Shown here piece after piece: positions 44,899 to 53,492 of a stretch of 58,666 nt of DNA; the stretch's first letter is position 1; each line of letters opens with the position of its first letter. Origin of the DNA: Ignavibacteria bacterium UBA2360. Its GTDB lineage: Bacteria; Bacteroidota; Ignavibacteria; Tepidaquicellales; OLB5. A model generated the notes under the pieces. It had not been told where the DNA came from, made no database searches, and saw nothing but the letters and a program-made list of their open reading frames with translations. The translations under genes were made by a program, and so were the position numbers. The stretch covers positions 623,986 through 682,651 of the forward strand of contig DDTQ01000012.1 of the NCBI GenBank assembly GCA_002344125.1, in the 5' to 3' direction.

Positions 44899-45504
44899 AT
44901 GGCCGTCAGCAAAGCTAAGACCAAAAAGAAAACCGCTGTAAAGAAATCAGCTAAAACAGTTAAAAAAACTGCAGCAAAGAAACCTGCGGCAGGCGGTAAA
45001 ACAATGGCTGTTAAAAAAGGAACTGCAAAAGTTAAAAAAGCTGTTAATAAAGTATCAGCGGGAAAGCTTACTTCTAAATCTCCTGCGGAAAAAAATACTG
45101 TGAGAACAAACGGAAAAGCTAACGGCAAAACTTACCTCAACGATAAAGACCTCAAGTTCTTTACTGAATTGATAATTGAACAAAAGAACGAGATCCTCGA
45201 AAACGCGAGGAGACTGCGTGAATCACTAATAGACGAGAACACCGGCGATTACGTTGGCGATAACTCAACCTTCAGTATGCACATGGCTGAGCAGGGCTCT
45301 GATGAAATGGAGCGCGAAAAAGCGTATATGTTCATTCAGCGTGATGAAAAACATTTGTTCTACCTCGAAAACGCTCTTGAAAGGATCGCCAAGAAAACCT
45401 ATGGTCTTTGCATTTCATGCGGCAAGCCTATCAGCAAAGCCAGGCTTGAAGCTGTGCCGATCACTTCACATTGCATAAATTGTAAACAAAGTCTATCGAA
45501 TTAA
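44899..45504 (+). CDS. TraR/DksA-type C4 zinc-finger protein with histone-H1-like tail (201 aa)
   Basis: Residues 1-75 are Lys/Ala-rich (KKKTAVKKSAKTVKKTAAKK), like eukaryotic H1 or AlgP-type tails that bind nucleic acid. Residues about 85-200 are the DksA-like part: a coiled-coil helix pair and the zinc finger CISCGKPI...HCINC (C-x2-C-x17-C-x2-C). It may act on RNA polymerase or compact DNA. The D-x-x-D/A tip of true DksA is not obvious, so a ppGpp role is unproven. AAAAGGAAAC precedes the ATG. lspA follows by 53 bases, a common pairing in this phylum. Confidence 0.85.
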   Translation: MAVSKAKTKKKTAVKKSAKTVKKTAAKKPAAGGKTMAVKKGTAKVKKAVNKVSAGKLTSKSPAEKNTVRTNGKANGKTYLNDKDLKFFTELIIEQKNEILENARRLRESLIDENTGDYVGDNSTFSMHMAEQGSDEMEREKAYMFIQRDEKHLFYLENALERIAKKTYGLCISCGKPISKARLEAVPITSHCINCKQSLSN

Positions 45505-45557
45505 GATCTGATATTTTTTGATGCTGCATATAATTAAGTGAGATAAAGGAATATTTT

Positions 45558-46364
45558 TTGAAAGTACTATTCATAACGCTGATTGTTGTAATTATTGACC
45601 AGGTAACAAAACTTCTGGTTAAAGGGATAAAGATAGAATCACTTGGTATCGATATCAAAGGCATGCCTTATGGCTCATCAAAACCGCTCATAGGTGATAT
45701 TGTTCGCCTCACATTCATAGAAAACCCCGGTATGGCTTTCGGGATCGATGTTGGTCCCAAAATGTTCCTCACACTGTTCACCATAGTGGCGTCACTCTTC
45801 ATCTTCTTCTATATATATAAGCACAGAAAAGACGGCTTGCTTATAAGACTCTCACTGGCATTGATACTTGCCGGCGCAATTGGGAATCTGATTGACCGTA
45901 CATTCTACGGCGTTATATATAACTACGCTCCGCTTTTTAACGGTAAGGTAGTGGATTTCATGCAGGTGGAGTTTTGGGATTTTACTATCATGGGCAGAAC
46001 CTACACAACATGGCCGATATGGAATATCGCCGATGCGGCAGTATCCGCCGGCTTTTTGATAATACTGATCTTCCACAACAGGATATTTAAAGTCGTTGAG
46101 CCCGAAAAGACTGTTGATGCAGACGGTAATCTCATTGAAAATAATCCGGTCGATGACGGTATTGTATCTCCACCGGTTGATGGCGAGTATCCAATAGAAC
46201 CCGATAAAATTGTGCTGGAGGAAAATTCCATCCAAAATGCAGGTGATCTTAAAAATGATTCAGTAAACAAATTTGACAATTCTTTAAGCGAGAGTATCCA
46301 AATTGAAGATACAACGGAAAATGCTGGTACAGGTCCCGGCGGGCCAATCCAAAATAAGAATTGA
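45558..46364 (+). CDS. lspA: Lipoprotein signal peptidase (signal peptidase II)
   Basis: An inner-membrane aspartyl protease that cleaves prolipoproteins after lipidation. It has four membrane helices. The catalytic aspartates sit in GNLIDR (about 112-117) and WNIADAAVS (about 156-164), with VVDFMQV between them. It starts at TTG 45558, seven bases after AAAGGA. The C-terminal 90 residues beyond the last helix are acidic and polar (EPEKTVDADGNLIENN, IQIEDTTENAGTGPGG), not found in the ~165-aa core enzyme. That tail overlaps the start of the downstream synthase gene. Confidence 0.93.
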   Translation: MKVLFITLIVVIIDQVTKLLVKGIKIESLGIDIKGMPYGSSKPLIGDIVRLTFIENPGMAFGIDVGPKMFLTLFTIVASLFIFFYIYKHRKDGLLIRLSLALILAGAIGNLIDRTFYGVIYNYAPLFNGKVVDFMQVEFWDFTIMGRTYTTWPIWNIADAAVSAGFLIILIFHNRIFKVVEPEKTVDADGNLIENNPVDDGIVSPPVDGEYPIEPDKIVLEENSIQNAGDLKNDSVNKFDNSLSESIQIEDTTENAGTGPGGPIQNKN

Positions 46365-47295
46365 TAAATACTTAGCCAACCACATTGAAAATTCTTCCCG
46401 TACAAAGATAAAGAACGCAATGACCGATGGCTGTGTTGAAGTGAATGGCAAAAAAATTAAAGCCAATTACGTAGTGCAGCCAAATGATTCCATAGAAATT
46501 ACCCTGCCGTATTTACCCGATAAAGAAGACGTGAAGCCTGAAAATATCCCTTTGGATATTTTGTTCGAAGATAACTACCTGATGATAGTTAATAAACCGA
46601 CCGGTATGGTTACACACCCGGCGTATAAGAACTATTCCGGTACGCTGGTTAACGCGCTTATGTACTATATGGGCGAAGCCGCAGCGAAGCTGCCGCGCTT
46701 AAATGGCGAGGATGATGAAGGCGGCGATGAACGCGCGGGCATCGTACACCGGCTCGATAAACATACCTCAGGTATCATGGTAGTAGCAAAGGATGAAGAT
46801 ACCCAGCGTAAACTTTCCAGGCTGTTCAGCAGACATGATATTGAACGCGAATACCACGCTATAGTTTGGGGTCATTTTAAAACCAAAAAGGGCAGAATTG
46901 AAAAGCCATTAGGCCGCAATCCAAAGGACCGAAAGAAATTTGCCGTAGTGGATGGCGGTAAAAATGCCATCACAGATTATGAGGTTGTTAAAGAATATGA
47001 TTTTACCTCACTTGTAAGTCTTAGGCTCCACACCGGCCGCACGCACCAGATCAGGGTGCATTTAAGCAGCATGGGACACCCCGTTTTTGGTGATATTGAT
47101 TATGGCGGCACAGAACCGCACGGCATTCAGCTTAGCTCAAACTTAAAACACCGGATCAATAATCTGCTTGAATTAATGCCCCGCCAGGCGTTACACGCCA
47201 AGGTGCTTGGGTTCACACACCCAATTACAAATAAACCGATCAGGTTTGAAAGCGACCTGCCCGATGATATGAAAAAGCTGATCAAGAAGCTTTAG
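46321..47295 (+). CDS. RluD-family RNA pseudouridine synthase
   Basis: It modifies rRNA uridines. An N-terminal S4-like domain (IRIDKYLANHI...VEVNGKKI) is followed by the catalytic core with HRLDKHTSGIMVVAKD (the aspartate of HRLD) and LHTGRTHQIRVHLSSMGHPV. I prefer ATG 46321 over the in-frame TTG 46303: the overlap with lspA is then 44 bases. Both starts keep the S4 domain. Size and motifs fit RluD (23S U1911/1915/1917) best, but RluC-type specificity cannot be excluded. Confidence 0.9.
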   Translation: MLVQVPAGQSKIRIDKYLANHIENSSRTKIKNAMTDGCVEVNGKKIKANYVVQPNDSIEITLPYLPDKEDVKPENIPLDILFEDNYLMIVNKPTGMVTHPAYKNYSGTLVNALMYYMGEAAAKLPRLNGEDDEGGDERAGIVHRLDKHTSGIMVVAKDEDTQRKLSRLFSRHDIEREYHAIVWGHFKTKKGRIEKPLGRNPKDRKKFAVVDGGKNAITDYEVVKEYDFTSLVSLRLHTGRTHQIRVHLSSMGHPVFGDIDYGGTEPHGIQLSSNLKHRINNLLELMPRQALHAKVLGFTHPITNKPIRFESDLPDDMKKLIKKL

Positions 47296-47445
47296 AAGGC
47301 AATAGTAAATAAGCAAAAGGCAAAAAATAATTTCACGCAAAGAGGCAAATTGATTAAACAAATTACTATTATTTTGCGAGCGAAGCGAAGCAATCTCATG
47401 AACGCATCTAAATTATTATTGCCTTAAGTGTATGAATGTTTAATT

Positions 47446-47877
47446 ATGAACAAAAAAATATACTGGTATTGTTTCAAACGCCAATGCTGGGAATTTTATG
47501 AGCTGCTTACTTTGTATAAACTTATCTCCTGCAGCAGAGATGAATTCATGTCACATTTTACCGGCAAGAAATTTCATGATGATGAAATTCATATCGGTGA
47601 TTTGATCCTATGGCATGGAAACGAAACATTGTTAGATCTTACCGCCCGGTATCTTGCGAAAAAAGGATTCATAGATAAAGAAACGGGTTCATCCCATGCT
47701 CTAGAAGATCATTTTAGCTGTTCAGATATACCGGCTGTCAACAGCAAAAAATTCCTTATATCCCTCAAAACCTTATTCCCTGAAACTACAGGTTACAGAT
47801 GCAAAACAAGATTGTATTATAAAAAAAGAAATAGAACTGCCCTAAAAGAAATTATAGAAACTTCTCTTCATAGCTAA
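47446..47877 (+). CDS. Hypothetical protein (about 143 aa)
   Basis: From ATG 47446 it begins MNKKIYWYCFKRQCWEFYEL. An earlier GTG at 47428 would add six residues. It has a Cys-containing N-terminus, a middle KKFHDDEIHIGDLILWHG stretch and a basic C-terminus (KTRLYYKKRNR). No signal peptide or membrane segment. Not recognised. It lies alone between the synthase gene and a secreted protein. Confidence 0.5.
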   Translation: MNKKIYWYCFKRQCWEFYELLTLYKLISCSRDEFMSHFTGKKFHDDEIHIGDLILWHGNETLLDLTARYLAKKGFIDKETGSSHALEDHFSCSDIPAVNSKKFLISLKTLFPETTGYRCKTRLYYKKRNRTALKEIIETSLHS

Positions 47878-47995
47878 AAACTCTTCCTAATACGGCAATA
47901 TTACCACATGTTTGGAGTTTAAGTATTTATCAATATCAATTCTTGAAAAATATTCCTATTTTCATTTGTTAAAAAAACTAAGTGAAGGGGCAAAC

Positions 47996-49012
47996 ATGAA
48001 ACTAAAATTTGTTTTTACATTAATTTTTTTGGCTGCTGTATCAATCTTGCATTCCCAAACTTACCCTGTACCTGATATCTTATATTACAAATTTAATTCA
48101 GGCGGCACTACTACCCCAAATTATGCCGTGCCCGGTCAGGGAAACAATCCCGCTCCGCTGCTTGGCGGACTCACTAACGGAATGACCGGTCAATTTGATA
48201 GCGCGCTTGTTGGTGCAGGCGCATCCAGCACAACTGCCTATGTTAATACAGGGTGGAATATGAACTTTGGTACTTCTAGCTGGACTATTTCAACATGGAT
48301 AAATAATATTCCGGCAACCGGTACAAATTATTTATTTGGCAATGATATCACTACAAGTTTCCGCTGTTTCACAAACGGCGCAGCAGGGGCGGGTAATATC
48401 ACTTTGAGGGGATTGAATGCTACCGTGTTCCCAAACATAAACGTAACGAGTGTACTTCCCGGCGCGAATGTAATTCATTTTGTGTATGATTCAGTTTCAA
48501 CTACATTAAAAGTTTATGTTAACGGCGCGTTTCAATCTTCAACTTTAATGCCCGCGCTGAACCTCACCGCCGCTGTGGTGTTTAAAGTCGGTGGTTATGG
48601 TACTGCTGCCGGGTTGGGTCAGGGCTGGCTGATGGATGAGTTCAGGGTTTATAAAAGAGCGCTTGATACAGCTGAAATAAGCGCAACATGGAATAACCCT
48701 TTACCGCATACGGTCACGGGTGTCAGCCAGCAGAATAACCACGTGCCCGAAGTTTATTCACTCTCACAGAATTATCCCAACCCGTTCAATCCGGCAACCA
48801 CTATAAACTATTCAATCCCGGTTGCGTCAAATGTTGTGCTAAAAGTGTATGACCTGATGGGCAGGGAAGTAGAAACGATATACAGCGGCTACCAGGTCGC
48901 CGGCAATTATCAGGCAGTATTTAAAGCCGCTAACATTGCCAGCGGATTCTATACCTATAGGCTTACTGCCGGAAGTTTTACAGAAACAAAAAAAATGCTG
49001 CTTGTGAAATAG
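47996..49012 (+). CDS. Secreted LamG/concanavalin-like protein with type IX sorting domain
   Basis: The signal peptide is MKLKFVFTLIFLAAVSILHSQ. The central 200 residues have the jellyroll pattern of LamG-like lectin domains (SWTISTWINN, LKVYVNGAFQ, GWLMDEFRVYKRALDTAEI). The C-terminus has QNYPNPFNPATTINYSIP and ends KKMLLVK. I set the start at ATG 47996 because GAAGGGG (47984-47990) precedes it and the signal peptide begins there. The longer reading from 47912 puts 28 extra residues in front. It likely binds or displays glycans at the surface. A terminator follows. Confidence 0.83.
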   Translation: MKLKFVFTLIFLAAVSILHSQTYPVPDILYYKFNSGGTTTPNYAVPGQGNNPAPLLGGLTNGMTGQFDSALVGAGASSTTAYVNTGWNMNFGTSSWTISTWINNIPATGTNYLFGNDITTSFRCFTNGAAGAGNITLRGLNATVFPNINVTSVLPGANVIHFVYDSVSTTLKVYVNGAFQSSTLMPALNLTAAVVFKVGGYGTAAGLGQGWLMDEFRVYKRALDTAEISATWNNPLPHTVTGVSQQNNHVPEVYSLSQNYPNPFNPATTINYSIPVASNVVLKVYDLMGREVETIYSGYQVAGNYQAVFKAANIASGFYTYRLTAGSFTETKKMLLVK

Positions 49013-49036
49013 TTTAATAAATTAAATTAACCGGCT

Positions 49037-49062
49037 AAAGGGCAGAATATTCTGCCCTTTTT
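49037..49062 (+). terminator. Intrinsic terminator after the LamG gene
   Basis: AAAGGGCAGAA, loop TAT or less, TTCTGCCCTTTTT. A palindromic stem with a T run. Confidence 0.8.
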
Positions 49063-49159
49063 ATGTTTAACTTCAAATACTAATTGTTTTATGGATTGAT
49101 TTAATCTTAAGTGCCTGTTATTTTCATTTTTGTTTACTAAATAAACTGCCTGAAACACT

Positions 49160-50206
49160 ATGCAAAAAATCTTACGTGCCGGTTTTCCGAATCGTAACTA
49201 CCCGCCTGTATTAGCGCACTTGGTTTATCTTTTTGCTGCATTCGCGTTTTCTTATGTTTATTTTCATAAGATCATTGCTCCAATAGACCTCTATACAGAT
49301 GATTACGGCGGAATAATAAGAGTACTTAATTTTGATGCTATAAGCACTATTCAGTTCAGGCTGTTCATTCCATTATTGTTCAAGCTGCTTTCACTTCCAT
49401 TCAGCGTTCCGCCAAAAGCGATTGTGTTTGTGTTAACATTTGCTTTCACTTATCTGACGATCCTGGCGTTTTACAAACTGCTTTCAGTATATTTTACAAA
49501 TAAGGCTTTTAATGCGGTAGCTTCTATATTCATTATATATTCTATGTTCTGGAATCTTGTTGCTGTTAATAATATTTACTTCTTTAGTGATATAGCTTCG
49601 GTCTTCTTCATGGTAGTTTGCCTTTACCTGGTTTTAACAAATAAATTCAATCTACTGCTGATTGCTTTTTTCTTTGCATGCGTAAATCATTATTCAATTG
49701 TGTTTATTATCCCCGTATTTTTGCTTCACCGGTATAAGATGTTGTTTAAAGCTGAGACTATGATCTATACAGCGGCTATGTTTCTCATACTTGCAGCCTA
49801 TTTCGGTATAGCTAAAATGATCCTTCCGGAGCTGCCTGCTGAAAGAGATGATGGATTTTTCAAATGGGATTATCTGCGGACTTATAATATTTTAACTACC
49901 GGGCCCAAACATCTGTTGCTGCGTGATTTCATTTTTAATTTTGGCGGAATTCATATCTTCGCATTCCTCTTCCTGGTTCTGCGCGGCTGGAAAGCTCTCA
50001 AAACAGAATTTGTGAATGTTTACCTTGTGACATTTATCTTCATTTTCCTTTCCCTTATAAGCTTTGGGATCTATTTCGAAGAATTAAGATGTTATGTGCC
50101 AATGCTGCCGTTCGTATTGATTCCTTGTATGCTCTTCTTCGCGCCGTATATGAATACATTGCTGCCTTTAAATGATACAGTCCTGAAAACAAAATCAGGT
50201 GAGTAG
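49160..50206 (+). CDS. Polytopic membrane protein, GT-C-like (348 aa)
   Basis: About nine or ten hydrophobic segments cover the chain. An acidic loop near the first helices (IDLYTDDYGGIIRVLNFD) is in the place where GT-C glycosyltransferases carry their catalytic D/E residues. I see no other signature. It may transfer sugars from lipid carriers, or be a transporter. No polysaccharide genes are adjacent. Basic and polar C-terminus. Stands alone, with a convergent small gene after it. Confidence 0.55.
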   Translation: MQKILRAGFPNRNYPPVLAHLVYLFAAFAFSYVYFHKIIAPIDLYTDDYGGIIRVLNFDAISTIQFRLFIPLLFKLLSLPFSVPPKAIVFVLTFAFTYLTILAFYKLLSVYFTNKAFNAVASIFIIYSMFWNLVAVNNIYFFSDIASVFFMVVCLYLVLTNKFNLLLIAFFFACVNHYSIVFIIPVFLLHRYKMLFKAETMIYTAAMFLILAAYFGIAKMILPELPAERDDGFFKWDYLRTYNILTTGPKHLLLRDFIFNFGGIHIFAFLFLVLRGWKALKTEFVNVYLVTFIFIFLSLISFGIYFEELRCYVPMLPFVLIPCMLFFAPYMNTLLPLNDTVLKTKSGE

Positions 50207-50218
50207 ATCATTGTGATC

Positions 50219-50419
50219 CTATTGCATTAATTTCATAGCTTCAGCGATTTTATCGTCTCTTTGTTTCAGAGTATCGTACTTCCATGAAACATTGCCGGAT
50301 TCAATTCTGAAGTTTATCAAAAAATATTTTCCGTTCGGGTCATCAAAAGTACCAATCGCACTAACGTGCCTGAGATTAATGATATTGAATTCTGTTTTAA
50401 TTTCTGCTTTGAGTATCAT
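50219..50419 (-). CDS. Small hypothetical protein (66 aa)
   Basis: An alpha/beta-looking small protein: beta strands around INLRHVSAIGTFDD and GKYFLINFRIESG, then a polar helix (YDTLKQRDDKIAEAMKLM). The regular pattern suggests a real gene. No known family. It is convergent with the membrane protein gene 12 bases away. Confidence 0.5.
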   Translation of the reverse strand: MILKAEIKTEFNIINLRHVSAIGTFDDPNGKYFLINFRIESGNVSWKYDTLKQRDDKIAEAMKLMQ

Positions 50420-50649
50420 GATATATAATTTTGTTTTTTAATTATGAAGCAATATAACTCCATGCTTGATCATAATAAATGAACTCAATGCATCATTTCA
50501 CGGAAAAAAATTTGTTATTGTTTCAACCTTTTGATTATATTTCCTTTTTGCGTCATTGCGCCCGGTTAACAAATAGGCCGTAAAATTCATCGTTCTTCTC
50601 CCTTGAATAATTTTCAAATTTTAGGCATATTTGTAAAATATAGCATTTA
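50420..50649. other. Leader region of the tRNA locus
   Basis: AT-rich, no gene. TTTTAGGCATATTTGTAAAA ahead of the first mini unit (50628-50645) could be a promoter. Otherwise nothing is identified. Confidence 0.35.
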
Positions 50650-50749
50650 GCCGGAGTAGCTCAGGCCCGCCTGACGAAACCGGTAAAAAAATACTCTATG
50701 CCGGAGTAGCTCAGGCCCGCCTGACGAATCCGGTAAAAAAATACTCTAT
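50650..50749 (+). repeat. Two tandem 50-bp tRNA-derived mini units
   Basis: Unit 1 is 50650-50699 and unit 2 is 50700-50749, differing at one base. Each starts with the first 15 bases of the following tRNA (GCCGGAGTAGCTCAG). Each then has TCAGGC-CC-GCCTGA (a hairpin sharing the TCAG) and CCGGT, which pairs with the initial GCCGG, followed by a run of A and ATACTCTAT. Each can fold into an acceptor-like stem with one inner arm and lacks anticodon and T arms. Confidence 0.8.
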
Positions 50750-50823
50750 GCCGGAGTAGCTCAGGTGGTTAGAGCGTCGGAATCATAATCCGCAGGTCGG
50801 GGGTTCAAGTCCCTCCTCCGGTA
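50750..50823 (+). tRNA. tRNA with CAT anticodon (Met or Ile2)
   Basis: Acceptor stem GCCGGAG/CTCCGGT, D arm GCTC...GAGC, anticodon loop ATCATAA (CAT), variable AGGTC, T arm GGGGG-TTCAAGT-CCCTC, discriminator A. CCA is not encoded. Whether it is elongator Met or lysidine-modified Ile2 cannot be settled by eye. Base pair 27:43 is a T-C mismatch, so the anticodon stem is one pair short. The remaining spacer to 51013 shows nothing. Confidence 0.9.
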
Positions 50824-51013
50824 CAATTAACCAATTTAAATTCTTCGTTTTAAGGAGAAAAACCGCAGGATTTAGTCCAATTTTCCACATTTCGGGCTTT
50901 TTAAGGAATGATTGCTCATTATTTGCTTATTCAGCAGCAATCCCGCTATCATTTAATATGCAATTGCTGAAATAAATTTCCGCCATTCCTTTTTCTGCAT
51001 AAGTCAATACAGC

Positions 51014-51862
51014 ATGGGCAGCGTTGACTCTAATATTAAGGCTGATCTACATACTCACACGCATTATTCAGATGGGTACCATACTCCCGGGGAACTCATC
51101 CAAAAAGCTAAAACAGCCGGCTTAACTCATCTCGCAATTACCGATCACGATAACGTTGACGCTATTGATGAAGCAATTGAAATTGCTTCGCGTTATGATA
51201 TTGAACTGATTCCCGGAACGGAAATTAGCGCGGAGCATAACGGCAAAGAAACTCATATCCTTGCGTACTTTTTTGATCACAAAAATCCCGAGCTCTTAGA
51301 TTACCTGCGGAACTTCCGCAGGGAAAGAATGAAGCGCGCGCAGAAGATTGTTGAAAAGCTGAATGAACTGGGTATAGCTATCCAAATGCAGGATGTGCTT
51401 TCACAGGTTAAAGGAAATGGCTCCGTAGGAAGACCGCATATTGCCGTTGCGCTTATCGAAGGCGGCTTTGTGAATAATTACTACGATGCTTTCAATAAAT
51501 TTATCGGCGATGATAAACCGGCTTACGTGAAGAAACCGAACATCTCAACAAAGGACGCCATATCGCTCATAAACAGGTGCGGCGGTCTTTCATTTGTAGC
51601 GCACCCCGGCAAAAGTATGAGACACAATAACTCACTCTTCGAAATGATCGAGTTAGGTATAGATGGAATTGAAGTTGTTCACCCTTCGCACTCCGATTAC
51701 GATATTGAATACTTCAGGGATATTACTTCTCAGTATTTTCTCCTTGAAAGCGGCGGCAGTGATTTCCACGGCGGAAGAATAAATGATGTTTCAATCTTAG
51801 GCAGGTACTATATTCCCGAAATTAAGATCACTGCAATGAAAAACAGGCTCTTTAAAGTTTAA
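51014..51862 (+). CDS. PHP-domain phosphoesterase (TrpH/YciV type)
   Basis: A metal-dependent phosphatase or 5'-3' RNA exonuclease. PHP motifs in order: DLHTHTHYSDG (about 11-21), ITDHDN (about 42-47), PGTEIS, FVAHPGKS, GSDFHGG. At 282 aa it fits the 3',5'-nucleotide bisphosphate phosphatase/RNase AM subfamily. The gap to ribH is six bases, so the two are cotranscribed. The ATG at 51014 gives the expected short lead before the first His motif. Confidence 0.85.
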   Translation: MGSVDSNIKADLHTHTHYSDGYHTPGELIQKAKTAGLTHLAITDHDNVDAIDEAIEIASRYDIELIPGTEISAEHNGKETHILAYFFDHKNPELLDYLRNFRRERMKRAQKIVEKLNELGIAIQMQDVLSQVKGNGSVGRPHIAVALIEGGFVNNYYDAFNKFIGDDKPAYVKKPNISTKDAISLINRCGGLSFVAHPGKSMRHNNSLFEMIELGIDGIEVVHPSHSDYDIEYFRDITSQYFLLESGGSDFHGGRINDVSILGRYYIPEIKITAMKNRLFKV

Positions 51863-51868
51863 ACTTAT

Positions 51869-52351
51869 ATGGCAAAAGATAAAAAAAATAAAACCCGGAA
51901 GAAAGTTACAACTAAAAAACAAACAGGCGGAATTGCCGTAATCGTCAGTACATTCAATAAAGAAGTGACAGATGGTTTGCTCAGCGGAGCAATGACTGTA
52001 CTCCGTGAAAACAGTATTGATGATAAAAACATCACAACTGTTTTTGTTCCCGGCGCGTATGAAATACCTTTAGCAGCTTCGCATTTATGCAAAAGCGGAA
52101 AGTACTGCGGCATAATTTGCCTTGGCGCTGTGATAAAAGGTGAAACCGCGCACTTTGAATATATTTCAAATGCGGTATCCAACGGAATAATGTCGCTGAA
52201 CCTTGAATACAATATGCCGGTTTCTTTCGGAGTGCTTACCTGCTATACCGTGGAACAGGCGGCAAAACGCTCCGCCGATGATCAGCATAACAAGGGCCGC
52301 GAAGCGGCACAAGCCGTACTTGATATGATAAAATTATTAAAAGAAATATAG
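51869..52351 (+). CDS. ribH: 6,7-dimethyl-8-ribityllumazine synthase
   Basis: Condenses the pyrimidinedione amine with 3,4-dihydroxybutanone phosphate in riboflavin synthesis. Conserved blocks: VSTFNKEVTDGLLSGA, VPGAYEIPLAA, GAVIKGETAHFEYI and PVSFGVLTCYTVEQA. A basic 20-residue N-terminal extension (KDKKNKTRKKVTTKKQ) precedes the usual start. No other rib genes are in the window. MITE copy 3 lies directly after it. Confidence 0.93.
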   Translation: MAKDKKNKTRKKVTTKKQTGGIAVIVSTFNKEVTDGLLSGAMTVLRENSIDDKNITTVFVPGAYEIPLAASHLCKSGKYCGIICLGAVIKGETAHFEYISNAVSNGIMSLNLEYNMPVSFGVLTCYTVEQAAKRSADDQHNKGREAAQAVLDMIKLLKEI

Positions 52352-52366
52352 TGATTGGTTAACTTT

Positions 52367-52462
52367 ATTCGTGCCACGAATACGGTAATCGTTAAGTTGT
52401 GATCGTACAATAATCTTTTCAGGTTTTGATATTTTTCAGAATTGAATATTCGTGGCACGAAT
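52367..52462. mobile_element. MITE copy 3 (96 bp, variant interior)
   Basis: Ends ATTCGTGCCACGAAT (52367-52381) and ATTCGTGGCACGAAT (52448-52462), each a near-perfect palindrome and each other's reverse complement. The interior differs from copies 1 and 2. ATCTTT follows the right end, as in those copies. Confidence 0.75.
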
Positions 52463-52482
52463 ATCTTTGATAGAAAAAATAC

Positions 52483-53433
52483 ATGAAACAAACCCGCATA
52501 AATTCGCTTTTCGGTATAAAGCACGCTATCGTGCAGGCAGGTATGGTATGGACCTCCGGCTGGAAGCTTGCCGCAGCCGCTTCTGAAAACGGCTGCCTGG
52601 GTCTCATCGGCGCGGGCTCTATGAAACCTGATCTCTTAAGCGAACATATTTCAAAACTCAGAAATTACTTCCTCGAAAAAAAATTGAATTTCCCGTTCGG
52701 CGTTAACATACCGCTTATTAGGGGAGATATCAGCGAGCTTATCAAAACTATACTAAAAGAAGAAGTTAAAATAGTCTTTTCCTCTGCCGGGAATCCAAAA
52801 GCCTTTGCGAACGTATTCAAAGAAAATAATATTACATGGGTACACGTAGTAGCTTCCGTAAAACACGCGCTCAAAGCGCAGGATGCAGGCTGCGACGCTG
52901 TGGTTGCCGAAGGCTTCGAAGCTGGCGGACATAATGGAATTGATGAAATTACCACGTTATGCCTCGTTCCTCAAGTGGCTGATGCCCTTGAGATCCCCGT
53001 AATAGCCGCAGGCGGCATTGCCACCGGCGCGCAGATTGCTGCATGTATGGCAATAGGCGCCGAAGGTGTTCAAATTGGCACAAGGTTTGCCGCGACTGTT
53101 GAAGCTTCAGGCAATGATGCTTTTAAAAACAAGATTGTTGAAGCAAAAGATAACGATACAATTCTTATAATGAAAAAACTTAATCCCGTGCGCTTGTTCA
53201 AAAACAAGTTCGCCGAAGAAGTTATCAACGCTGAGCGCAGCGGAGCAGGTGAGGAGCTTCTTAAAGAAATGCTCGGCCGCAAACGCGAAATGAAAGGTAT
53301 CTTTGAAGGTGATCTTGATGAAGGCGAGCTTGAAATGGGGCAGTCCTCAGGGTTGATTAAATCCATAAAATCGGTTAAAGAAACTATCGCAGATCTTATA
53401 GTAGAATATAATTCCGCTGTAATTCGTCTGTAA
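52483..53433 (+). CDS. Nitronate monooxygenase-family flavoprotein
   Basis: An FMN TIM-barrel enzyme. Motifs: IVQAGMVWTSGWKLAAAASE at the N-terminus, EGFEAGGHNG (FMN phosphate/active site), IPVIAAGGIATG and GVQIGTRF. The length of 316 aa is typical. It may oxidise nitronates, or belong to the FabK-like enoyl-ACP reductase branch. The histidine of GGHNG is present in both. The ATG is only 20 bases after the end of the MITE copy, which therefore supplies its leader. Confidence 0.85.
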   Translation: MKQTRINSLFGIKHAIVQAGMVWTSGWKLAAAASENGCLGLIGAGSMKPDLLSEHISKLRNYFLEKKLNFPFGVNIPLIRGDISELIKTILKEEVKIVFSSAGNPKAFANVFKENNITWVHVVASVKHALKAQDAGCDAVVAEGFEAGGHNGIDEITTLCLVPQVADALEIPVIAAGGIATGAQIAACMAIGAEGVQIGTRFAATVEASGNDAFKNKIVEAKDNDTILIMKKLNPVRLFKNKFAEEVINAERSGAGEELLKEMLGRKREMKGIFEGDLDEGELEMGQSSGLIKSIKSVKETIADLIVEYNSAVIRL

Positions 53434-53492
53434 TATTCCGTAGTGTTTTGAATTCACATAATAAGATCATTTAGAATTACTATCCTGTTTAA

